Under the pieces are notes generated by a model. The model made no database searches, was not told the origin of the DNA, and was given only the letters and a program-made list of their open reading frames with translations. Of a DNA stretch of 64,000 nucleotides, positions 35,591 to 48,720 are shown piece by piece; position 1 is the stretch's first letter; each line of letters begins with the position of its first letter. Both the position numbers and the translations under genes were made by a program. Origin of the DNA: Epiperipatus broadwayi (lineage: Eukaryota > Onychophora > Udeonychophora > Euonychophora > Peripatidae); the NCBI GenBank assembly GCA_028023455.1, contig JAQFVV010012544.1, positions 2,810,396-2,874,395 on the forward strand, written 5' to 3'.

Positions 35591-35689
35591 AATCTTACTT
35601 TTCAACAAATTGCACATAATGTTACAACAGCAGATTGTCAGCCTACATCAGATGGTGGTGTTTTGGTATCCGTTTTAGGACAGTTGAAG
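35591..35689 (+). CDS. NTF2: nuclear transport factor 2, exon 3 (codons 61-93)
   Basis: This 99-bp exon encodes NLTFQQIAHNVTTADCQPTS and then DGGVLVSVLGQLK, the central beta strands of the NTF2 fold. FQ.I.H..T..D.QP is the most conserved part of the family and lies where the protein contributes to the hydrophobic cavity that receives the Phe of Ran switch II. The acceptor CTTTTCAG and donor GTAATA flank it; both junctions are phase 0. No stop or frameshift is present, and codons keep amino-acid identity even in this AT-rich setting, which argues for selection. Confidence 0.95.
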
Positions 35690-36539
35690 GTAATAATTTT
35701 ATTAATAAATGTTAATTGATAGATATATATGAGCTTATTTTTATATATGTGATCCTTATTGCTTATATCTTTACCATGATTTGACCTTTTTTCACAGTTC
35801 GTAAAATATATATATATATTTCACAGAGTGATAAAGAAAAAAAGTGTCATATAAGAATATGGCTATTTTTTATCAATACAAAACCAACAGTACAATATAG
35901 TATAATATTATCATAGAGAATTACTTATTTATAGCCATATGTTATAATAAATGTTTTATTCAGTATTTTTATTATTTTTTAAACTTAAGGGGGAAAAAAA
36001 TTGCAAATGAAATATTTGACATCACATTTAGTATTTGTCTCAGAAGCAGTTATTAAATAAAAGGAAGGGCTGTCATGCATACATTAAATTCACAAAAAAA
36101 AAAAAAAAAATGAAATTATTGAGTTAGTGAAACAGTGACTATTTCTCTGGATAAAAGATATTTATCAGGTACATATATTTATTTGTTTAGTTATTATTTA
36201 AATGAAGCCATTGCCATTACCTACTAATATTTAAAGGAGTTTGATAATAAAACTAAGGCCAATATTAAAGACATTATTGTGACCAAAAGATACTGATTTC
36301 GGAAATTATATGGATTTAGAAATAGTGAAATTCAATGTGGTAACAAGAACACAGTGCAGTTTTCTCCTTCATCCATGGTTTTGAATAACTGGGATGTCAA
36401 TAAATAACTTTTTTAAAAATATATTACATGAAAAAATTAGAAATTAATTTTAAAAAATATTTTTTTATATTTTAATATTTAATAAACTGAATCTGGTCAA
36501 AGGTATGTTTGTTTTTCCAATTATGTTGACCCACAATGT

Positions 36540-37060
36540 AAATTTTGTCATTGATTGTTTATATTGTACTTCATATCCCGGAGGGTTTATATTGTGATCC
36601 CATATAGTCTTTACCAGTTATGTATAACGTAACACTATGTTGTTTAAATTTGTTAGTCATTATATATTTAGTATAATATGAATTCATTCTTTAAGTTGCA
36701 CATGTTGTAGCCTGGTTTGTCTAGCCATTGTAACTCTAGATAAACCATATATATTAAACTCATTTGCGATCTGTAACCTATTTATTTTGTACTTCATATC
36801 ATGTCGGGTTTGCTTTATTCATAATTCTCATATCAGTTTGAAATTGTTATCTTGGTAGGCTTTGTTTGAGGAGCCACTACAGTCTTGGCAAGTTATTTTT
36901 ATCTAATGCCATTTTGGCTAATCTTGTTAACCATTCTTTATTTAGTACAATATGTTTCAATTCCTTGTAAATTATACATGCAATTCATCTATGCTTTGTA
37001 ACTCTGGATTAACTATTTGCACTATACTCGATTGCAATTTGTATTTCTGTATAACCTTCT
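36540..37060. repeat. old tandem duplication of about 220-270 bp
   Basis: Ordered blocks recur: TTGTACTTCATATC near 36566 and 36788, TTTAGTATAATATG against TTTAGTACAATATG, and GTAACTCTAGATAAAC against GTAACTCTGGATTAAC. Offsets vary, so the units have diverged by indels. It may be a satellite relic. Confidence 0.5.
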
Positions 37061-38408
37061 GTATTTGATTTATAGTGTAAATAAAGTTTATTTTTGGAAT
37101 AATAATAAACTTAACCTTTTATATTTTGTCAATAATTTTAATCACAAGAAAAATGAAGCAGTAGAATATTTATTTTTTGAGAGAGCAAATGTTTTGTTAT
37201 ATATAATTAATGTGTGTGAGTACATGTTATAAATGATTGTACTGTATATATTAAAAATGTATACATTATTTTTTTCTTTGTTAATTATTGTTATTGTTCT
37301 TTGTGTTGTAATGTGTATACCATATTTTTTTTTATTAAATTGTATCTAGATAAATACATATTGCATATAAATATTATTAATGTATGTTATATTGGATTCA
37401 CTACTACCCATGAACTTTGATACTTCATATCAATCAAATGACATGGATGTAAGAGAAATGTACTTTTATTAACACATTTTTAATGTCAGTGAGATGGGAT
37501 TTTGTTAAAAGTGAATGCCATTCTTTTTTATATTTCTTGAAAAGAAAACAATTATTTTAACTTTTGGAGCATCAAAAATCCATATAATTTTGTTTGATGG
37601 TAACAGTTTTTACAACAATAAAAAGTCTTCATTACTCTTCTAGAAATGAAAAGACTCAAACACAAAAAATATTTTCTAATCTTTTAAAAAAAATCATTTA
37701 TTTCAATATATGCTTTTACTGACTTGTTTACATTATAAAACAATACTTACAATTCATTGCATGGTCTTTAATAACTTATGAATTAACTTGTCTGTCTGAA
37801 TGTTAGTGGTGAAGGCATTTTACTGGTAGTCATATGTTAGACCATTTTTACCTTCTAATGGAATTGTTAAATGTTTTTGAAAAATTTAAATTTTATCTTT
37901 CAAATACTTTCAACTGTTAACAATAATATACAGCTTATCATACAACATGATGTTTCAAATATTATTCTCTCTTCCTTTTCGAATGTTATTGGCTTGACCA
38001 GTGACAGTTCTAGCATTGAAACTGAACTTCAGATTTTTGAATTCTAAATTTAACTTGCCACTAGTAGGTACTTTTTAGGTTAACGGAATTTTTTTTTTTA
38101 AAAAAAAAAACTTTTATTTTAGTTTTAAATTTACAAATTGAACTTAAAATTAGTTTTTAATATTGTTTTTGTGGATAAAATTAGACAATTTATTTGTCAC
38201 CTATTAAAAAAAAAAGTTACGTGGTTACCAATCAGGAATTTTTTTCATACAGACATCTGTTTTAGTTTTAGATTTATTCATTCTATTGAAACTTAAATTA
38301 GCTGTTGTTTGACCATATTTGGAAAGGTGATCATTTATTTAATCCAACTGAAACTTAAACATATGTAAATAAGCATTTATTTTTATGGCGCAATGTTTTA
38401 TAAATTGT

Positions 38409-39103
38409 AATACATTAAAGATCAGCCTTTTCAAGCTATTGTGCATGCGATTTTTACGAGTGTTAATAGTAAATGAATACTTTCACTCCCAACACAAGGT
38501 ATAGTATTTAGGAAAGAATAAAATGAATCCACTTATTCTTTCCAACCCAAATGCTTATATATGGGCAAATCTTAAGTACTGGAAGTGAAAGCGTGAGGAT
38601 AGACTACTCACTTTAAATTACTGTTTACGATGTCTGAATGAATGACGTCGACGAAATTATCTAAAATTTACTAAACATCACTCTCAAATGAAACTTAAAC
38701 ATATGAAAATAAGCATTTATTTTTATAGCGCTATGTTTTATAAAGGCTGATCTTTAATGTATTACAATTTATAAAACATAGCGCTATAAAAATAAATGCT
38801 TATTTACATAAGTTTAAGTTTCATTTGAGAGTGACGTTTAGTAAATTCTAGATAATTTTGTCGACGTCATTCATTCAGACATCGTAAACAGTAATTTAAA
38901 GTGAGTGGTCTATCCTCACGCTTTCACTTCCAGTACTTAAGATTTGCCCATATATAAGCATTTGGGTTGGAAAGAATAAGTGGATTCATTTTATTCTTTC
39001 CTAAATACTTTATCTTGTGTTGGGAGTGAAAGTATTCATTTATTATTAACACTCGTAAAAAGCACATGCACAATAGCTTGAAAAGGCTGATCTTTAATGT
39101 ATT
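38409..39103. repeat. very long foldback element, 336-bp arms
   Basis: The left arm 38409-38744 and the right arm 38768-39103 are inverted copies of equal length, with few mismatches. The outer end reads AATACATTAAAGATCAGCC. The 23-bp centre repeats the same end string in inverted form (GGCTGATCTTTAATGTATTA at 38745). A further partial copy of the central block extends to the left, 38348-38408. No coding function; the ORF on the minus strand at 38924-39130 lies wholly in the arm. It resembles a head-to-head pair of one MITE. Confidence 0.9.
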
Positions 39104-40989
39104 AATCCAATTATGTAAAATGAATGCCATTAGTTACTGTTATAAATCACATGGTGCAGAAATTTTTTTTTTTGTTTTTGTATCAATATAATAAAAAATC
39201 AAACAATAAAATAATTATTTTAAATGCTTTTCTTTTTAAATATTTATTTTATATTTTATAATAATTTGAGTTATTTACAGCTATAGCATTTATCTCTATA
39301 TAACATATGCAATTAATAGATTTTTACAAACTTTATAGATATAAATATTGAACTTATAACAAGATTTTCCATGCATTAGTTGAGGTTCACTTGCAATAAC
39401 CCAAGCTTCATATTTTCTTTTCCTATCATCCCTCTCAGCAAAGGATCCTCATTCCATCAATAGGAAAGATTCCTGCATCCCATTATCAAAAAAATTGAAT
39501 ATCTAATTTACATACTGTGCCTAATTTAAATGTTGTATTTCACTACTATAAATGCATATTCCTAACAGCACAGTTCTATTCAGCACTATGATTCTGGCAG
39601 CAATCTCTTGAAAGCTGGCTTAGTGCATTTAAGACTTTCTTATTAAGTTTATTTTTATGCCTTTTCAGATTAACTTGAATATTACAAGTTGGTTAGTCTT
39701 ATAAAACTGTATGAAAAGAGTAGATGCTATTGAGAATACTTTGAAATAGTATTTTTTGTCTGACCCACCTTTACACCACAAACATTGAAATTCCCATTAT
39801 AATTTCAGTACTTATATCATACATATTCATTTATACAATGATATGAAAAAATTTGTATTACTTTTTTTTATTGTTATTTTTAGAAATTTTCTGAATAAAA
39901 TATTAATAAAATGTAGAAATACTGAGTAACTACACATATATAACATACTTAAGTATTTATAAATCTTCTGCAGCAAGAAAGTCGCTAGTAAGTAAAAACC
40001 AAATGGATCACTTTTTTTAGTTTCTGAGGTATATTTTAGAAAAGTAAATTGAAATATATATATATATATTTAACACAAAATCTAAAAAGGCATAGATATG
40101 CAAAATAAATAATGAATCATTAAAAAGGTACCTAAAATCTAAATCATTCTGTTGTATCTTGAAAAGATTATATATAAAAATTAAAGAGTAATTAATATAT
40201 AATATTCTTTGAAATATGCAAAAAAAAAAAAAAATTTTAAACCTGAATGTAATAAAGATAGTGTGTGTTAATTTTAATTAGAAGTTCTTACAAATAATTT
40301 GTTTTATAGATTAGATTTTAAAAATCAAGCTACCAACAGAAAGTCTTTCAGATATGAGGATTAACTATAAATAAATAATGACAGACCAATATTACATCCT
40401 GGTGTGTTGAGAAATAGTCTTCTGTCGCTTTTATTTTCTTAGTATCTTCGATCACTAATATTATTACAGAACTCAGTCGCCATGAGCTTCATATCATCTA
40501 TCATTGCTCTACACTAATTGTGACAATGGGATTGTATAACATTCCTATTCTTTAACATGCTTAGCATTTGTAATTCCAATTCCTTTTTTCATTTTTTTTA
40601 GCAGAAATCCTCAATACTAAGATACAATCTGTGATGAAACTGGATTTGGTACAAGAATATCAATTCTGCAAACACTATGTTTAGGGAGTCCTATATAGAG
40701 ATGCCCCTACTTACCATAATAGTGGAAGGGATCTAAAAGATAATCTAAAAATAGCCTGCCTTGCACAGTCTGTTTAGGTTGTCTTGTTTGGCAGATCACT
40801 CATTAAAGTTGTAAAAACAACTATAAAAGGGATAATGGTAATGATGTTAAAATGGGAAGCAGTAGCAATACCAAGATAAGTATTTTATTGTAATTTTTTG
40901 TAAATTTAAATATATGGAGTATGTGAACTTTACATAATGCTAATTTTTGAAGACCTAAATGGAAGATAGCACTTACGGTCAAAGAATAT

Positions 40990-42270
40990 TCAATATTTGT
41001 CATTGATATAACTGATCTTAGTGAAACTCGTTATCCAGAAGAACAACAAATGGATGGTTACAATTTTTTTTTTTTTTTAGAATAACTGATCAACTTATGA
41101 ATTTTCTATAAATTCTAATTTATTATTCTTATATTCTTAGAATTTCTAGATGTAAATCTAATAATATTAAAACTTGATTTGCACAATAGTATCTCATTTT
41201 ATTAGTGCATATGCTCCAACATTAAATTTAGATGGTTATGTCAAAGAGAATTTTAGCGGATAGCGTTATTCTATTAAAAATATCTCTTTGGGGTGGAGTG
41301 GGAGGGGGGTGAATGCACGTTGTTAGGAACAACAAGTAAATTTTGAATCAAAATTATAGGAAATAATAGTATTGTTGTTATAAATTCAAATGACTTTATT
41401 GAATTTTTGCTAAGCACTTTGCTTAGGCAGAAAAATTGCTATAAAAAGATTTGGATACATTCATATTCAAAACAGTTTATTATAGTTATGAGTCAGAATG
41501 TAAAGGTTCATATTACTACAGCACATACAAATGCAGATTTCTCGGAATGACAGGTCATAGACTAATGTACTGTAAAATTAAAGTGATTATTGCATTAAAA
41601 AATAGATCTTATTCCTCTATATTCATAAGAAACTTGATGTTCATTCTTTAGAAAGATTTACTATCCATGCTAAATTTTAAAACTATTAAATTGCAAAAAT
41701 TACCAATTTGGATTTTTAAGATTATTATGTTACTGATGCATGGAATTCTTTTAAGAAATATATTGTAAATCTATTCTTGCATTTACTAAAAAGAAATTAT
41801 GACTAGTTCTCTAGCAATGATCCTCTTATTAACGCTTCAATTAAAAGAAAACATTGTTAGATTAGTAAATTGAATGTGAAGTTTTATAACAATGTAAAAA
41901 TTTAAAGTCACAAGGTCAGGACTTGACAAGAAAATTTAAAAATGATTGATGGATTAAAACTGCAAATAAGCTGGAGAAAGATTCACTAATCATAGTTATT
42001 AATTTTTTTTTTATTTTTTTTTTAGAAGCATTGAAAAAATGATGATACTCATACTTCAAACAGGTGGAAAAGTGTTAATTGTCTTTTGAATAATGATATA
42101 AAAATTGAGATGATGGTTTTAATGATATATTTTATTCTATTTACTTATGTAGATTTTGGTCAATATACAGCTTAATGAAGTTAAACAGTACTTTTTAGTC
42201 TTAAAAATAGAAAGACTGCAGATCTTGATATATCAGGAAAAGTTATGCATCCTGATACTACAAGTTAGTT
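40990..42270 (+). mobile_element. decayed LINE: APE endonuclease and start of RT
   Basis: On the + strand, with many stops and frameshifts, one reads DLSETRYPEEQQMDGY at about 41010-41065 and FISAYAPTLNLDGYVKENF at about 41195-41255. These match the endonuclease domain of APE-type LINEs (ALSETR and ISAYAPT motifs). About 41550-41590 reads GHRLMYCKIKV, matching the DHRLV block near the end of that domain. Near 42170-42240 LKNRK-like and ADLD strings resemble the segment just before RT. The RT core itself is absent, so the element is cut at about 42270. A poly-T run at 41067-41079 interrupts it. Confidence 0.6.
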
Positions 42271-42776
42271 ATTAAATATGATGCCCTTTATAGTCAGTAA
42301 ACACACATTCTGGATAAGGCAATTTTATATATATATATCCTATCAATAGTATCTGCTGAAACCTCAATTTATCATTTTTATATTATTTGTCTTTTTTTTT
42401 TTTTGGTTTACGAATTCTTTGAAGTGTTATTTTATTGCATAATTTGTCAAATCACAATTCTGATGCAACTTTAAAAAAAAAAAAAATATTTTGAAATACA
42501 TACAATGCTTATTCCTTTTTCTTTGAATTAAGTAAAAATTTGGAATTGTCAATAGCAAATCTTCAGTGAACATTGTTAATTATATTCATTTCTAAATTTT
42601 AATTCATTGCCATTTCTTAAGCACTTTATTATTCTGATTTATTATACTCCTGTTACACTATAATATTTATTTTATTAAATTAATAAAGAAGTTAGTGAAT
42701 TTGAAGTTGTGCCATCTTTGCCAAAACTCATGAAGCACCGACAAAAGCTTTCAAGGAATAACTAAATTGCATATGT

Positions 42777-45595
42777 CAGTGATGGCGAACCTACGGCACG
42801 TTTGAATTTTTTTCTGTCATCAAACTATTTACATATAATTTTCTCTGCTTTAAATTATGCAATTTTTTTTTTTTTGTTGCTAAAATCTGTATTAATAAAA
42901 ATGTACTGGAAACTAAAGGTAAAATAAATAAATATAATATTATATTAGAATTCAATTTACAATTGAACTCTGATTAGAAGCAATAAATTACAAAATTTGA
43001 AGAAAAAAAAATTATACATATGTAGGTGGGAATGATATTTTAAGTCAAATAAAGAGGTACCATTATACTGTGGTATCATATTCTATAAACCTGTCAAATG
43101 ATTCCATAAAACTAGAAAGTAAAACTAATAAAATGGTTTTCTGTTCTAATCTTTTTGATGTAAATGTGTTGATTTTAATGTAATCAAAATCACGAATAAA
43201 AATGCATAATCAATGCCATCAAATGACTTTTTTTTTTGCTTGAAGTTTTGCTGTAAAAGTGAAATGTAAGGATAATAATATATTTTAACATATAATAAAT
43301 CTTTGATTTATAAAATTATTAAAGCTCATTTAAATTTACTTTTAAATAAATTTGTTACCATTATATTAATATGACTAGTGAAAATAAAAAACAAAAATTG
43401 TCAAGCAGTAGAGAATTTCAAAATTGGTGGACTGATGAGTATGGAATGATTAACAAAGGCACCAAGGCAGTATGTGTTTTATGTTCCGGAACAGTTGTAT
43501 TGAGAACATCATTGGTAAAATAGCATTATGAGACCAATCATAAATTGCTCTGTGAAAAAAGTAAAGATGAACAAAAAGAATATATTGCCCAAGCATTTAA
43601 AAATATAAATATTCAATCAACATCTATAATGAAATTTATCGAAAATCATTCAAATATAACTGCTGCTAGTTTTTTTTTTATTTCAAATGTAATTGCCAAA
43701 CATGGGAAACCTTTTAATGATGGAGAATATATGAAAGAAGCTTGGATGAAATGTGCACCAGTTCTTTTTGAAGATTTTGAAAACAAAGCAAAAATTATTC
43801 AGAGAATAAAAGATTTACCATTGGCTAGAAATATAGTTAAAGAAAGAATCCTGCAAATGGCTAACAACATAACTTACCAACAAAAAAGAGATATAAAATC
43901 TTCTAGTTTAATTTCTCTCTGCCTTGATGAAAGTACAGACATAAATGGATCAGCTCGTTTGGCTATTTTTATTTGCTATTGTGTTGGGAATAATATCAAA
44001 GAAGAATTGATCAGTTTAACCTCATTAGTAACAACAACAAAAGGAATAGATATTTGCAATGAAGTTTCAAATGTACTCGCTGAAAAAGAAATAGAGTTGC
44101 CAAAATTGTATCAGTAACTACAGATGGTGCTTGAAGTATGACTGGAAAAGAAAATAGTTTTCTTAGTTTATTTATCAACTGTATTGGGCGTTCAGTTTTG
44201 GGTTTTCATTGCATTATACATCAGCAAGTTTTATGCATGAAGGCCAGCTTTAAGTCATTGGATGATGTTATGAATGTTGTGACTAAGTTAGTCAATTTTA
44301 TATCTACACAAGCCCTAAACAAATGAAAATTTTAAAATTTATTGAGTGAGGTGAACTCAGTATACAATGGTTTACTTATGTATAACAATGTCCAATGGTT
44401 AAGTCGAGGAAAAGTTCTTCAAAGATTCGTTGAGTGTTTAGATGAAATTAGAATGTTTTTACATAATGAGAAAATCATTGAAAAATATAATGAATTAATG
44501 GACGTTGAATGGCTTTTGAAATTGTTTTTTACTGATATGTGTTCATATCTAAATGAATTAAATATCATTGCAAGGTTATAATAAGACAATTGTTATCATG
44601 TTTGATTTGATCAAAGCATTTGTAGTTATATTACAAATTTTCAACCATGATGTTATTTCTTATACCTTCAAATATTTTCCAAATATAAAAAAGTTTTTAA
44701 CTGATTTAGAATCTCATGAGAAGCCAGATCAAGTAAAATTGACGCAAGAGTTTTGTGCTGTTATTCAATCGATAATTGATTAATTTTCTTTAAGATTTAC
44801 ACAGTTCAGACAATTTTCAGAAACATCAAAATTTATTTTATACCCAGACATAATATCAATGGATAGTCTCAAGTTAGAAATTTTTGAGTGGCTTAATTTG
44901 GAAGATATGGAAATGCAATCAGTCGATTTTCAATCCAGTTCTATATGGAAACAGAAATTTGTTGATTTGAGGAATGAGTTAGAAACAATGGAAAATGATT
45001 GATTATTGGGCATATGTAAAAAGAATGCTGAAGAGGAACTATTGACTGCCTGGAATGCTATTCATGAAATATTTAATTGTTTAAAAAAAATTAGCGACCG
45101 CTATATTATCAATTTTCTCCTCTATATATGCATGTGAATCATTGTTTTCAGAAATGAATTTATTTAAAGACAGCATGAGAAATAGAATGACAGATGAATC
45201 TAGTTCAGCATGTACATTATCAAAAGTAACAAAATATGAACCAGATATAAAACATTTGTCTTCCATTGTGCAACAACAAAATCTCATTAAATAATATCTA
45301 TTTATGTTGATTTTATGTGTTTATTTCCAAAATTTTGTTTTAATTACTGTAGATTTTTTATTATTACATTTTATTCAACTTGTGCTCTTCTAAATAAATA
45401 TCATTCACTTATATTTAGCTTATTTAAAAATTTTGTTTAATTATTATTATTATTATTTTGTTTTATAAACTTTTAAAAAACTGCAATAATTAAGTTGTTT
45501 ATATTTTGATTTAATAACTGTATGACATGCAATCATTCAATAAATAATTTTTGGAAATATTTGGCACACACATGTAAAAAGATTTGCCAACACTG
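42777..45595 (+). mobile_element. hAT-superfamily DNA transposon, complete ends, dead ORF
   Basis: The left end begins CAGTGATGGCGAACCTACGG and the right end, read inward, begins CAGTGTTGGCAAATCT; these are imperfect terminal inverted repeats of hAT type. The element is flanked by an 8-bp target duplication, GCATATGT at 42769-42776 and GTATATGT at 45596-45603, with one mismatch. Length is 2819 bp. It sits in NTF2 intron 3 in the same orientation as the gene. It contains one transposase coding region, which is broken. Confidence 0.93.
43371..45294 (+). pseudogene. hAT transposase (BED finger, GTF2IRD2/ZBED-like group)
   Basis: The coding region would start at the ATG at 43371 and end at the stop at 45292-45294, about 640 codons, a normal hAT length. 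The N-terminus has FQNWWTDEYG, CVLC and HYETNH, forming a CCHH BED-type zinc finger. The middle has SLCLDESTDINGSARLAIFI, the region of the first catalytic Asp. The C-terminus has IYACESLFSEMNLFKDSMRN followed by RMTDESSSAC, the hAT dimerisation block. Breaks include an in-frame TAG at 43521, a frameshift near 44105, stops near 44138 and 44324, another frameshift near 44570 and stops near 44780 and 45000. Wording is closest to the transposases related to GTF2IRD2 and ZBED/SCAND3 host genes. Confidence 0.9.
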
Positions 45596-48077
45596 GTATA
45601 TGTGCATAACATGATAACAGCGATTATGGAAATTGTTTTAATTCTAGAATATTTTGAATTGAGATGAAAAGTTGGCATAAAAAAAAATGTCAATTTTTTT
45701 TTTTCAATATGTAATATCTTAGAAAAATAAAAAAATTTCCAAATAGTTTTATTTTTTGCTTATTCTACATTAATCTCAATCGGTTTTAATAGACCTAAAC
45801 TAAGATCATATTCACTAATCACTCTAAATTTATAGTTATCAACTTTATTTTTTTTGTAAATTATTTTTTACAGTTATACATCATTTTAATTTACAATAAC
45901 CATAAATATGAAACATATATTTTGTATATAATATTTAATATACTTTCTCACTGAGATAATAAAGACCACTTAATGCTTTGGTTCACATTGTTCTTTAACA
46001 TATTAATTATTTTCTTGATTATGTTATATGCATATAAAATTCATTTTCTGAAATCTGGAATTAATATTCTTAGGCTGACTAGATTGTATACTTATTATTT
46101 GCTTAAAAAATAATACTTTAATAAATGTGAATTTCATGTATTACTTCCTTCTGACAATAAAATGTCAATTCCTCATTTTTTAAATAATAAATACAGGGAA
46201 ATGATAATACCAGAAATCCCAGAAATGTTATAAATAAAAACAGTTAAAGGATTATTTGCTGAAGTCTGTGTAAGATACAATTCAAATTTTATTCATAGTC
46301 TTAAACTTTCCACACCTATTTGTGATTGTGATTTCTTTTTTTTAATACGATTTACATATAGACAATTTGTTTTTAATTTACACATTATTTCAATTAGGAT
46401 TCATATTATCATGATTATTTTTAAATCTTCACAAAATTCTTTGGTTCTTATTTTTTTTTCCCCATAACCAACTGCTATTTTGGATCACTGTAAATTAGCT
46501 TCTTGTGTAACTTATGTTTTTGTAAACAACTAGCACATTATTGTAACTTGCTTTTAGGCATAATCTTGTTCAATTTCTTCTTCACGCGTGAACGAGGATC
46601 TTTTGTACATGAGTCAGAGGTTGCGTATATTGTTTTAAAAACCAAAATTAATATAAAGTACTATATAGTAATAAAATATTTGCAATCTTTTATAATTTAT
46701 TTTCTGCAACAATATTAATTGCTTACATTTACTTGATTATAAAGAAATTTTTCACTACACATATGATCAAAATTAATAAAAATTGTATTATTTTTGTATG
46801 ATGTTTCAAAATTGTGGTCTTTGGGCATGCTGATGTAAAAAGTGACCAGATATTAAGTGATTCATTCTCTTTTTATATTGAGGATAAATCTTCATTTTTA
46901 ACGAGTCAACGTTTTCATAAAAAGTGTTGTGGAAATTACTTTTTAAACATTTTATATTTTAGGTAAGCTTTTGTCATTTTTTTTAGTTGATTTGAAAATA
47001 AACTTTTGCATAGAATTGTAATTTTTTGTTTTGTTTTATATATTGTGCACAGTTGAGAATCTATATGAATTAATGCTTTTTGCCTTGATTGTTGTAACAG
47101 TTTGTTGGGAGGAGGGAGTGTTCATTAGTGAGTGTGTTACAGAAATAATATTTGATATTTTTGTGATGCCATAATGTCTGACCTAAAATTATTCAAAAAA
47201 TAGTTTTAATGAGTTTCAGAATAACATTATTAATAAAGGCAATTATTTGCTTACATAAGTATGACATAGATAAATCCTTAGATAATAAATATATGTATGT
47301 AATAAATTCTAATATAGATTTGATGAGAAATGTAAATATTTTCTATTATATTAGGTGTTTATGACATAATAAATGTTGTAATTAAAAAAATTAATTTTAT
47401 ATCTCAATACATCACACCATTCAAAATAAAACAGTAGTAATCACTTTAGCAGTACATTGATTTTGAATTATTTTTTTATTCTTTAACAGAAAATTAACTT
47501 TATTTCTTTCTCTTATCATTCAAAGTTGAATAATAATTATTTAATCATATGTAAAGAAAAAATATCATTTGCATCCATTAGCAACTAAATTAACTTTATT
47601 ATTAAATTGCTAATTGTAAGATATTTAATACTTTAAATATTGTTTAAAAGTGTGATTTTTCAAATAATATATCCTTTTTAATTTAAAAAATAAGTTTCAT
47701 AAAATATTTTGAATATGATAACATTCTGAAGTATAATCATTTAAAGAAGACTTGCTTTAATACGTCAAACAATAATGATTTTTTTTTTTTTCACTATTAT
47801 CATTAATTCTTAATATAAAAGAATTGTAAATTTAATTATTTTTATTATAAATATGTAATACATATTGATTAAACTTTAATTCCATTATTTTTATCTGAAT
47901 TAAATCATTATTTATATAAAGTATAGTATTAGTAATCTGAATTTTTTTTTCAATCACAGTTATCTAAAAATAATAGTTTTTTAATTCATTGCTACTAGTT
48001 GATGCAATGTTGATTGGGTAAAAGCAATTTTTAAAAAACGGAATTGGGGGAAAAAAATATTTTTATTATTATTATTA

Positions 48078-48315
48078 AATAAACACAAAAACTTAAAAGT
48101 GAAGTTAAAAAAGAGAAGTTATAAATAAATATAATAAAAATAAGCTAAACGTGCTAATTTATATATCTTTGTATATATTTTATTATGTATTTTTAAGAAA
48201 GCTATGATTATGAGGCATGGATCCTCGAAAACGTTTAGCTTATTTTTTTATTTTTTATTATATTTATTTATAACTTCTCTTTTTTAACTTCACTTTTAAG
48301 TTTTTGTGTTTATTT
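48078..48315. repeat. hairpin, arms of about 75-84 bp, near NTF2 exon 4
   Basis: 48078-48151 and 48232-48315 are inverted copies; the outer end reads AAATAAACACAAAAACTTAA and the inner end GCTAAACG. The 80-bp loop contains GGATCC. It lies about 700 bp before the exon 4 acceptor. Probably a MITE. Confidence 0.8.
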
Positions 48316-48624
48316 ATATATAACTGGAAGTAATTTATTTTATTATATTATTATTATTATTATTATATATATATGCTTTCAAATTGGGAAGAAAAAAAAA
48401 TTATTTCCAAAATTATGATATTTTAAAAAGGTTTAATTTTCAAACATTGTATCTGTGAGAAGTAAGAAATTCTGACTAAAGGTAAATAAATTCAAGCTTT
48501 TGTTTTGTCATTTCTATTTACATTGTTTTATTCAAGTCGCTTATTTTGAAATATGAATTTTTTTCTATAGTGCAGGCTTTTTTATACCTGCACTTATATA
48601 TGTAATATATAGGGGTTTAAACTC

Positions 48625-48720
48625 AGACTTGTGTGTGATCAAGTGTATCAGCTTTATGAGATAGCATGGGTGGTTGAGAGTCTGAGTTCAAGCCTCTTAT
48701 GTTTAAATCTATGTCACTTA
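48625..48720 (+). repeat. tRNA-derived SINE fragment
   Basis: GTGTATCAGCTTTATGAGAT, then GGTGGTTGAGAGTCTGAGTTCAAGCC, parallels the SINE at 55430-55500 (GTATCGGCTGTATAAGATGG, then GTCTGGGTTCAAATCCC). The B-box-like GAGTTCAAGCC is recognisable. The head only is present. Confidence 0.5.

Noticed and set aside
38924-39130. 68-aa ORF on the minus strand
   Set aside because: It lies in the right arm of the foldback element; no conserved domain.
43371-45294. Domesticated hAT-derived host gene
   Set aside because: Several stops and frameshifts break the frame, and terminal repeats plus target duplication show an ordinary transposon insertion.
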